64,000 nucleotides of DNA from CAYMAZ01 sp964388575 (GTDB taxonomy: Bacteria > Bacteroidota > Bacteroidia > Bacteroidales > DTU049). The stretch spans positions 73,695 through 137,694 of the forward strand of contig CAYMAZ010000002.1 of the NCBI GenBank assembly GCA_964388575.1. Direction: 5' to 3'. The notes beneath the pieces were generated by a model that was given only the letters and a program-made list of their open reading frames with translations, ran no database searches and had not been told where the DNA came from. The position numbers and the translations under genes were made by a program. Shown piece after piece: positions 53,749 to 60,655 of the stretch. Positions within the stretch are counted from its first letter, which is position 1. Each line of letters begins with the position of its first letter.

Positions 53749-55146
53749 ATGAAGCATATTCAGATCAGGGGAAAAGATTCAACTTACTATATTTTTCCAC
53801 AGTTACCCGGTTTCACTGTTGATGAAGATCATATTTCCGGTAAGACTTTTATCGGATTCCGTTATCCTGATGGGAAACGTTACTTCATCAGACACATCAC
53901 GAAACACAACCTGCAGTTCCCCTTAATGTCTATACTCATGCACCAGGAGTCACTTATTCAGGGGCAACCTGGATTCTTTTTGGGATCTGTAGAGATTATT
54001 CAACAAAATGAGCATCTTTTTCTCGTTCGTGATTTTGAAGAAGGGATCACTCTAAAATCAATTTTCAGATCACATACTTTCGGTACAACAAAAAAACATA
54101 TTCATGTTCTGAAACTATTTCGCAGCATTCTGGAAAGTGTAGATGCTTTTCATCATCAGGAAATTATTCATTGCAATCTGAGACCTTCATGCATTCTGAT
54201 CAGACAAAATATCGGAAAAATTGATCTGCAAAGTCCGGGAGCAATCATTTCGGATTTTAGTCTTGCAAAAACTGTTCATTTTGATCCCCCAAAGAACTCT
54301 GTATTTCCAGTTACCTATATGTACAATGCTCCCGAAGTACTTTTAAACAAACATCATTTAAAATCCCCGGCAAGTGATTTTTACAGCCTTGGGATCATAC
54401 TTTATGAAATGCTGATGGGTCATCATCCACACAGAGTCAAACATCCGAAAATTGTCGGGGACATGCATCTCTCATCACCCATAAGAAGTTTCAAGGGAAT
54501 TCATTCGTCTATTGAGAAAATCATTCTGAAAGCAACTGAAAGGATTTTATTTGAAAAGTCTCTTCATTCTTATTCCGCAAATGAAATTGAAACCATGCTG
54601 AAGAAGGGTGTTAAACTAAGATATTCTACTGCACAGGATTTCATATCAGACATAGATCATGTGTTGGTGGAGCTTTCATCATATAATCCAATTGTTTCAG
54701 CTCATCAAAAAAAAGACAATCATCTTCATCCGGTCGTATTTTTTGACGAAATGTGTAATCTTTGTACATCCGCTCTCCATTTTATGATCAAAAGAGATAA
54801 AAGAAAGATATTACGATATACCGGACTGAACAGTTTTTCGCGTCAGAAATATCAGATTCCTGAAAGTATTAGTATTTCAAATGGCAGCGTCATGCTAATA
54901 GAAAATGGGAAAATATATGATCGTTCTGATGCATTTATCAGAATCTTTCAACATTTTGGAGGATGGTATAATATTGTTGTGATTTTAAAATTAATTCCCC
55001 GTTTTCTGAGAGATACCGTTTACAACCTGATAGCCAGGAAACGATACCAATGGTGGGGTAAAAGAACCGAATGCTATGTTCCGCCTCTTTATGAAAAATT
55101 TCTGTTTGATGATTTATATTCTCATTCAGACCGAATAGCAGAATGA
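53749..55146 (+). CDS. Pseudokinase domain fused to a DCC-family (DUF393) thiol-disulfide domain
   Basis: 465 residues. Residues about 20-300 have the Hanks-type protein kinase layout: 'AFHHQEIIHCNLRPSCILI' (catalytic loop), 'AIISDFSLAKT' (DFG region), 'YMYNAPEVLL' (APE) and 'ASDFYSLGIILYEMLMGHHP' (helix F). Key residues are altered: HRD reads H141-C142-N143, so the catalytic base is Asn, DFG is D169-F-S, and the VAIK lysine seems to be Arg48 ('YFIRHI'). The domain is therefore probably inactive. The C-terminal ~135 residues are a DUF393/DCC domain: 'VVFFDEMCNLCTSALHFMIKRD' with D333, C336 and C339, then 'RIFQHFGGWYNIVVILKLIPRFLRDTVYNLIARKR' and 'WWGKRTECYVPP'. No membrane anchor is visible. 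Partner and role are unknown. Confidence 0.82.
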   Translation: MKHIQIRGKDSTYYIFPQLPGFTVDEDHISGKTFIGFRYPDGKRYFIRHITKHNLQFPLMSILMHQESLIQGQPGFFLGSVEIIQQNEHLFLVRDFEEGITLKSIFRSHTFGTTKKHIHVLKLFRSILESVDAFHHQEIIHCNLRPSCILIRQNIGKIDLQSPGAIISDFSLAKTVHFDPPKNSVFPVTYMYNAPEVLLNKHHLKSPASDFYSLGIILYEMLMGHHPHRVKHPKIVGDMHLSSPIRSFKGIHSSIEKIILKATERILFEKSLHSYSANEIETMLKKGVKLRYSTAQDFISDIDHVLVELSSYNPIVSAHQKKDNHLHPVVFFDEMCNLCTSALHFMIKRDKRKILRYTGLNSFSRQKYQIPESISISNGSVMLIENGKIYDRSDAFIRIFQHFGGWYNIVVILKLIPRFLRDTVYNLIARKRYQWWGKRTECYVPPLYEKFLFDDLYSHSDRIAE

Positions 55147-55163
55147 GAGAATATTAATTGCGA

Positions 55164-56399
55164 CTATTCAGGAACAACTAAAGGAAAATCATATTTGAAT
55201 TCCGGATATTGTCTTTCGCCAACAATTTTTGAAAGAAAATCATTGTAGGTCTCTGAAAAATCAAATCTGTTTAAATCATAGTATTCTTTTGACAGGGGTT
55301 TGTTCCCAATATTTCCCATATCAATTGCTGTTGTATTAAATTCCTCGAGTTCAGGAAATGGGACAATTTTACTGATGACCGGCATCTTTCCATAATCTTC
55401 GCGAAGGAGAAGGTCGATGACCTTGTCGGCAAGTGTCGATGTTAATTTTCTGTCATATTGCCTGCAATAACCTGCTCTGGGATAATAGCCTGAAATTTGA
55501 GCTCTTGCTTCAATTTTTAGTTTTTGAGAAATATCTGAAGCAACAAACCCACTGATACCTCCGAAACGGGGATGCCCATACTCATCCACTTCTGAACTTG
55601 CGTAAACAAACTCAGGTTTTCCGGTTTTAACATTATGCCATTTGACGCCCTCAGCAATTGCAATAAGAAGAAATTTCTTTGGGTTTTGCATGTATTTCTC
55701 CTTAACCGTTTCAATAAAGAAATCACGTTTTTCAGCAGTCATTTCAATCTCGGGAATCAACGCCATTTCGCATCCGCCAAAGGCAGCAGCTCCGGTTAGC
55801 CAACCTGCATCACGGCCCATTACCTCCAAAACCATAATTCTTGAATGTGATTCAGCTGTTGTTTTAATTCGTTGTGTAAATTCAATAATTCCAAGGGCTG
55901 CCGAAGGAAATCCGGGGCAAATCACAGCTTCAATATCCTTTCCCTGATAAATGTGTTTTGTTTTGGTTCTCAGATCGTTGTCTATTGTCTTTGGAAAGCC
56001 GATTACAGGAATTCCTTCTGTTTCATAGAGCTTTTTCGCAGCTCCATTTGTATCATCACCTCCAATTGTTACAAGAACATCAATCTTATATCTTTTAAGA
56101 TTTTTCAAAATTTGAGGGACACGACTTTCAGGGTTTGTTTTTGAAGGGAAAGGATTCGTTCTGCTAGATTTTAATGCCGTTCCACCGTATACTCCATCAT
56201 ACGGCTGATTGGTCAGATCTACAACATCTCCGTCTCCCAGCAACCCTTTCCATCCATGGCGGATTCCGTAAACCTTAAATCCAAGAATTGAAGCTCTGTT
56301 TCTTATTGATTCTATACTGGAATTAATTGCAGGAGTATCTCCACCTCCGGATAATATTGCCAGTGTTTTTCCCTTAAATATTTTGTCAGATAAATACAT
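55164..56399 (-). CDS. pfp: 6-phosphofructokinase, residues suggest the pyrophosphate-dependent type
   Basis: 411 residues from the ATG at 56399; a TTG at 56414 would add five residues. PFK motifs: 'LAILSGGGDTPAINSSI', 'GIRHGWKGLLGDGDVVDL', 'GGTALKSSRTNPF', 'VTIGGDDTNGAAKKL', 'GFPKTIDNDL' and 'RIMVLEVMGRDAGWLTGAAA'. The two positions that separate phosphoryl donors read Asp in 'GGDD' and Lys in 'PKTIDND', the pattern of PPi-dependent enzymes, whereas ATP enzymes have Gly at both. It interconverts fructose 6-phosphate and fructose 1,6-bisphosphate, reversibly if PPi-dependent. The gene converges with the pseudokinase gene. Confidence 0.88.
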   Translation of the reverse strand: MYLSDKIFKGKTLAILSGGGDTPAINSSIESIRNRASILGFKVYGIRHGWKGLLGDGDVVDLTNQPYDGVYGGTALKSSRTNPFPSKTNPESRVPQILKNLKRYKIDVLVTIGGDDTNGAAKKLYETEGIPVIGFPKTIDNDLRTKTKHIYQGKDIEAVICPGFPSAALGIIEFTQRIKTTAESHSRIMVLEVMGRDAGWLTGAAAFGGCEMALIPEIEMTAEKRDFFIETVKEKYMQNPKKFLLIAIAEGVKWHNVKTGKPEFVYASSEVDEYGHPRFGGISGFVASDISQKLKIEARAQISGYYPRAGYCRQYDRKLTSTLADKVIDLLLREDYGKMPVISKIVPFPELEEFNTTAIDMGNIGNKPLSKEYYDLNRFDFSETYNDFLSKIVGERQYPEFKYDFPLVVPE

Positions 56400-56423
56400 G
56401 TTATGAAGTTTCAAATTTCAAGT

Positions 56424-56432
56424 GCAAACATA
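56424..56432 (-). promoter_or_regulatory. -7 box for the phosphofructokinase gene
   Basis: TATGTTTGC on the minus strand, full TAnnTTTGC match, 24 bases before the ATG at 56399. Confidence 0.55.
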
Positions 56433-56551
56433 CGACTTTTTGAGTTTTGCTGATCAAGATTTTTTTCACATTCTTCATAAAAATAATACATTATACTAAA
56501 AAAAGAACGATAGACTAACCGATTTTTTAATCTCATTTAAAAAATTTAATG

Positions 56552-56560
56552 TAGGTTTGC
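56552..56560 (+). promoter_or_regulatory. -7 box for the peptide transporter gene
   Basis: TAGGTTTGC, full TAnnTTTGC match, 37 bases before the ATG at 56598. Confidence 0.55.
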
Positions 56561-56597
56561 ATCCTGTTTTTGAAATATTCACTTAAAAATAAAACAT

Positions 56598-58133
56598 ATG
56601 TTCAAGAATCATCCAAAAGGACTATTGGGAGCGGCCCTGTCAAACATGGGCGAACGCTTTGGTTTTTACACCATGATGGCTATTCTGGTGCTTTTCCTTC
56701 AGGCAAAATTTGGTCTGAGCGGAACCAATGCAGGTTTGATCTATTCAATTTTTTATTTTTCAATTTACATCCTTGCTTTTGCAGGAGGAATTATTGCTGA
56801 CCGTACAAGAAAATACAAATCAACAATTCTGATTGGTTTGATTATTATGGCTACCGGCTATTTGATGCTAGGTTTTCCAACGCCTACTCCCGTTCCGAAC
56901 AAAACACTCTTCCTGATCATTTCATGTATCGGATTGTTTACAATCGCTTTCGGTAACGGATTATTCAAAGGGAACCTTCAGGCACTTGTAGGACAGATGT
57001 ATGATAATGAAAAATATTCAAAAATGAGAGACTCCGGTTTTTCATTGTTTTACATGTTTATCAATGTTGGTGCACTTTTTTCACCTCTTGCAGCCGTTGG
57101 GATGAGAAACGGTTGGCTTATGAAACACGGACTTCAGTATAATCCTGACCTTCCTCAACTTTGCCATGCCCATCTGGATGGAACTCTGACACCTGAAGCT
57201 TCTGAAAGACTGATGAGTCTTGCAAGCGAAGTTAGTGCTGCTCCTGTTACAGATATTACTGCATTTGTGAACAACTACCTGAACATTTTCACTCAGGGAT
57301 TCCATTATGCATTTGCCATTGCTGTTGGGGCCATGCTCATCTCACTCGTCATTTATCTGACCAACAAAAAAGTATTCCCTGTTCCTGCTCCTAAAGTAAA
57401 AAAAGCAGACAACCTCAGCTCGGATGAAATCCAGATGGGTGCAAAAGAAGTCAAACAAAGACTTTATGCTCTTTTCGCTGTGTTCGGTATTGTGATCTTC
57501 TTCTGGTTCTCTTTCCACCAAAACGGACTTACATTGACCTATTTTGCAAAAGATTATACTGATCTCAGCATGATCCGGATAAACCTCGGATTTATGGAAA
57601 TTATCGGTGCTGAAATCTTCCAGTCTTTCAATCCGCTCTTTATTGTACTGCTCACTCCTGTCTTCCTCGGATTCTTTGGTTGGCTTCGTGCTAAAGGAAT
57701 AGAACCATCAACACCAAAGAAAATTGCAATCGGGATGTTTATTGCTGCTTTTGCCTACTTTGTTATGGCGTGGGGATCTATGGGATTACCTCTCAAACCA
57801 GAAGTTGACGCTATGGGTGGTCTGCCCAATGCACAACGTGTCACTCCCTTCCTGCTTATCGGAACTTATCTAATTCTTACAATTGCTGAATTGTTTATCA
57901 GTCCCCTTGGAATTTCATTTGTTTCAAAAGTAGCTCCTCCTCATATGCAGGGTATCATGCAGGGCGGATGGCTCGGCGCAACTGCAATCGGAAACCAGTT
58001 GTTGTTCATCGGCGCTATTTTCTATGAAAGTGTCCCTCTTTGGATGACCTGGTCTCTGTTCGTTGGAGTTTGTCTCATCTCAATGCTAACAATGATATTC
58101 ATGCTCAGGTGGCTTGAACGAGTTGCCAAATAA
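56598..58133 (+). CDS. POT/PTR2-family proton-dependent oligopeptide transporter
   Basis: 511 residues with 12-14 membrane helices. The POT signature is near the start: 'LSNMGERFGFYTMMAILVLFLQ' carries the ExxERF-like motif needed for proton coupling in this family. 'GGIIADRTRKYKSTILIG' is the MFS loop, and 'FGNGLFKGNLQALVGQMY' followed by 'RDSGFSLFYMFINVGALFSPL' is POT-type. The later half has 'IAELFISPLGISFVSKVAPPHMQGIMQGGW'. It imports di- and tripeptides with protons. A terminator follows at 58158-58190; the gene is monocistronic. Confidence 0.92.
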   Translation: MFKNHPKGLLGAALSNMGERFGFYTMMAILVLFLQAKFGLSGTNAGLIYSIFYFSIYILAFAGGIIADRTRKYKSTILIGLIIMATGYLMLGFPTPTPVPNKTLFLIISCIGLFTIAFGNGLFKGNLQALVGQMYDNEKYSKMRDSGFSLFYMFINVGALFSPLAAVGMRNGWLMKHGLQYNPDLPQLCHAHLDGTLTPEASERLMSLASEVSAAPVTDITAFVNNYLNIFTQGFHYAFAIAVGAMLISLVIYLTNKKVFPVPAPKVKKADNLSSDEIQMGAKEVKQRLYALFAVFGIVIFFWFSFHQNGLTLTYFAKDYTDLSMIRINLGFMEIIGAEIFQSFNPLFIVLLTPVFLGFFGWLRAKGIEPSTPKKIAIGMFIAAFAYFVMAWGSMGLPLKPEVDAMGGLPNAQRVTPFLLIGTYLILTIAELFISPLGISFVSKVAPPHMQGIMQGGWLGATAIGNQLLFIGAIFYESVPLWMTWSLFVGVCLISMLTMIFMLRWLERVAK

Positions 58134-58157
58134 TAATAATCTTATTGTTCTAGTTAA

Positions 58158-58190
58158 AAAACGGGTTACTTTCAAGTAACTCGTTTTTTT
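58158..58190 (+). terminator. Intrinsic terminator after the peptide transporter
   Basis: Stem ACGGGTTACTT / AAGTAACTCGT (one G-T wobble) followed by eight Ts. It ends three bases before the -7 box of the next gene. Confidence 0.82.
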
Positions 58191-58192
58191 TG

Positions 58193-58200
58193 TACATTTG
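58193..58200 (+). promoter_or_regulatory. -7 box for the secreted alpha/beta hydrolase gene
   Basis: TACATTTG, full TAnnTTTG match, about 30 bases upstream of the TTG at 58230. No in-frame ATG exists between the box and the signal peptide. Confidence 0.55.
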
Positions 58201-58229
58201 TATCAATTATTAATATAACTCCAGAAAGG

Positions 58230-59387
58230 TTGGTTAAACAGATTCCCTTTTCATTTTTGATTATTGTATTTTCCATGATAGCATCAGCTCAACCTTATTA
58301 TATAGGACACCGTCTGATTGCATTAAATGACTCTTCCCGGGTGAGGGATATTTCAAGTCACTTTTACTATCCTGCAACAGCAGCAGGAGATAATACAACA
58401 GTTGCTCCCGGCCAGTTTCCGGTTATTGTTTTCGGACACGGTTTTGCCATGGGATATGATGCCTATATGAATTTTGTTGACAGTCTGATACCGCATGGAT
58501 ATATTATTTGTCTTCCTTTAACAGAAAGTGGGTTGTCTCCCAATCACAATGCTTTTGGACTTGACCTTCGTTTTCTAAACTCTGTTATCAACCTAAAAGC
58601 ACAAAACGATCCAACATTCTTCCTGTACCAGAAAACTTCAGGAACATCAGCAATTATGGGACATTCAATGGGAGGCGGCGCAGCATTTCTGGCTGCTGAA
58701 AATAACACTGATCTGACAACTATTGTGACCTTTGCTCCTGCAGAAACAAGTGTTTCGGCAATTTCAGCAGCCTTGAATGTTTCTGTTCCATCTTTGATTT
58801 TTATCGGTGAAAATGACGGAGTAACTCCTCCACCCAATCATCAGATTCCGATGTACAATAACCTGCCACCGGAATGTAAAGGATTTGTAACAATTTTGGG
58901 AGGAGGTCATTGTTATTTTGCCAACTATAATATTGCATGCACAACAGGCGAACTCTTTACAAGTCCACAGCCCTCAATCACACGGACACAGCAACATCAA
59001 GCAATGTTCATGGCTCTCAGACCCTACCTTGACTGGATTTTGAAAAACAATCACAGTCAACGAAACGTATTTGAATATGTTATTTCTCAGTCATCAACAT
59101 ATATATCTCAATTTGCATGCAATATCGTTTCAGTAGAAACCTGTGATGAAAACTTTTCATATTATCCAAATCCTGTTGAAGATCTATTGTATATTGATCT
59201 CCCTTTCAAATCTGATATACTTGTATCTGTTTATTCCGTTCAGGGAAACATTCTGATCAATCAGTTTACCGAGAATGAAGCTCAGAAACAAATTCATATT
59301 GATTTTAGAGAAATGACCCCGGGGTTATACTTTATTCAAATAAAATCTGAATACTTTAACAAAAAAATGAAGGTTGTTAAACTCTAA
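58230..59387 (+). CDS. Secreted alpha/beta hydrolase with T9SS type A sorting domain, TTG start
   Basis: 385 residues. The start appears to be TTG at 58230, directly after AGAAAGG, since the signal peptide ('IPFSFLIIVFSMIASAQ') begins at once and no ATG precedes it. The hydrolase fold spans about 20-290: oxyanion segment 'IVFGHGFAMGYDAYMNF', nucleophile elbow 'IMGHSMGGGAAFLA', acid 'FIGENDGVTPP' and catalytic His in 'ILGGGHCYF'. The arrangement resembles dienelactone-hydrolase or polyester-hydrolase-like secreted enzymes. Residues about 310-385 are a type A C-terminal sorting domain ('FSYYPNPVEDLLYIDLP..', 'MTPGLYFIQIKSE'). It is exported by the type IX system; an ester or lipid substrate is inferred. 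Confidence 0.8.
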   Translation: MVKQIPFSFLIIVFSMIASAQPYYIGHRLIALNDSSRVRDISSHFYYPATAAGDNTTVAPGQFPVIVFGHGFAMGYDAYMNFVDSLIPHGYIICLPLTESGLSPNHNAFGLDLRFLNSVINLKAQNDPTFFLYQKTSGTSAIMGHSMGGGAAFLAAENNTDLTTIVTFAPAETSVSAISAALNVSVPSLIFIGENDGVTPPPNHQIPMYNNLPPECKGFVTILGGGHCYFANYNIACTTGELFTSPQPSITRTQQHQAMFMALRPYLDWILKNNHSQRNVFEYVISQSSTYISQFACNIVSVETCDENFSYYPNPVEDLLYIDLPFKSDILVSVYSVQGNILINQFTENEAQKQIHIDFREMTPGLYFIQIKSEYFNKKMKVVKL

Positions 59388-59420
59388 TCGGATTGCGTCT
59401 GAAATCCTTCATTTTATGTG

Positions 59421-59429
59421 TACATTTGC
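59421..59429 (+). promoter_or_regulatory. -7 box for the aminotransferase gene
   Basis: TACATTTGC, full TAnnTTTGC match, 11 bases before the ATG at 59441. It lies inside the longer frame from the TTG at 59393, which it argues against. Confidence 0.55.
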
Positions 59430-59440
59430 ACAAAAAATTA

Positions 59441-60571
59441 ATGACACGTCAATTACCACAAGGCTCTCTGATCAGTTACATGAGTACCATGGTCAAAGAA
59501 AACGGCGGGATCAATCTTGCCCAGGGACTCCCGGGCTATGAACCACCATCTGAACTGATACGATATCTCATTGAAGTTGCACCTGAACCGATACATCAGT
59601 ATCCTCCCGGAATCGGAAATTTTAAAATCCTCCATTTACTTGAAGAACATTACAGTAAAATTTCACCATTCTCTCTCGATAACTTTCTGATTACGCAGGG
59701 AGCTACCGAGGCCATTTCACTGTTATATCTGTATTTAAAACAACTGATTGGGAATAATTTCTCTGTTATGGCTTTTGGTCCTGCATATGAAAGCTACTCT
59801 CAGCTTCCCGTCTTTTTTGGTCAGCCATTTTTTGAAGGACACCTTACTTCTGATGGAGGTTTTGACCCTGAAGATACAGAAAAAATGATAAGGGATTGTG
59901 ATGTGAAAATCTTTTTTGCAGCTTCACCATCCAACCCTTACGGAAGGATTATGCCTCAAAAGTATGTTGAGAAATTAATTGAAATCTGTCGTCGGAACAA
60001 TTGTTATCTGATCTTTGATGCTGTCTACAGAGAATTGTACTTCGATGCCAAACCCTTTATTCCTGTTGAACATATTGGATCACACGTGTTTTACGTTAAC
60101 AGTTTTTCAAAACTCCTTTCCATCACCGGATGGCGGGTTGGGTATCTTATCACATCCAGAGAGCACATGCAGAAAATCAGACGAATGCATGACTATACTG
60201 GCCTCTGTGCAAACTCTGTACTTCAGGAAGCTATTGCCAGATACCTTCAAAATCATAACATGGGAATGGATTATGTCTCAACAGTTCGAAACAAAATACA
60301 CAGTACATTTATAAGAATGTCACATGAACTGATCAATCTGGGTTTTAAAATTCCTGTAACTGACGGAGGATATTTCATCTGGTCTGAATTACCGGATGGA
60401 TTCGATGATGGGTTTGAAACTGCCATCGATTTTTATGAAAAAACAAAAGTAGCAACAGTTCCGGGAATACACTTTTCAAAACAAGCAAAAAAATATATCC
60501 GATTCAACATTGCACGTCCTGATGAGGATATTGACAGGGCAATTACAGCTGTGAAACAATATTTTTCATAA
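59441..60571 (+). CDS. PLP-dependent class I/II aminotransferase
   Basis: 376 residues, fold type I. 'GGINLAQGLPGYEPPSELIRYL' and 'HQYPPGIGNFKILHLLEEHY' form the N-terminal substrate region, 'ITQGATEAISLLYLYL' the phosphate loop, 'ASPSNPYGRIM' the conserved Asn-Pro turn (usually NPHNPTG), 'CYLIFDAVYRELYFD' the Asp that binds the pyridine nitrogen, and 'VNSFSKLLSITGWRVGYL' the Schiff-base Lys. The C-terminal 'KYIRFNIARPDEDIDRAI' has the substrate-carboxylate Arg. It is nearest in style to methionine/aromatic aminotransferases; the substrate is unassigned. Confidence 0.85.
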   Translation: MTRQLPQGSLISYMSTMVKENGGINLAQGLPGYEPPSELIRYLIEVAPEPIHQYPPGIGNFKILHLLEEHYSKISPFSLDNFLITQGATEAISLLYLYLKQLIGNNFSVMAFGPAYESYSQLPVFFGQPFFEGHLTSDGGFDPEDTEKMIRDCDVKIFFAASPSNPYGRIMPQKYVEKLIEICRRNNCYLIFDAVYRELYFDAKPFIPVEHIGSHVFYVNSFSKLLSITGWRVGYLITSREHMQKIRRMHDYTGLCANSVLQEAIARYLQNHNMGMDYVSTVRNKIHSTFIRMSHELINLGFKIPVTDGGYFIWSELPDGFDDGFETAIDFYEKTKVATVPGIHFSKQAKKYIRFNIARPDEDIDRAITAVKQYFS

Positions 60572-60605
60572 TCAGAATTATTTGTTTCCAGGTATCACTC
60601 ATCAG

Positions 60606-60638
60606 AAAAAAAAGAAGTAATTTTGCACTTCTTTTTTA
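60606..60638 (+). terminator. Hairpin terminator of the aminotransferase gene enclosing the bipA -7 box
   Basis: Stem AAAAAAGAAGT (60608-60618) and ACTTCTTTTTT (60627-60637) with the 8-base loop AATTTTGC. The T-rich right arm makes it terminator-like. The loop and stem edge contain TAATTTTGC (60618-60626), the promoter box of the next gene. Confidence 0.6.
60618..60626 (+). promoter_or_regulatory. -7 box for bipA
   Basis: TAATTTTGC, full TAnnTTTGC match, 29 bases before the ATG at 60656. The alternative start at 60623 lies within it. Confidence 0.5.
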
Positions 60639-60655
60639 AGCAGGCCACATTTTTT

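Noticed and set aside
52072..55146. A defence system made of DnaB-like helicase plus kinase-like protein
   Set aside because: DnaB is a standard housekeeping helicase with full motifs and its own promoter, and the two genes are divergent; no nuclease or toxin gene is nearby.
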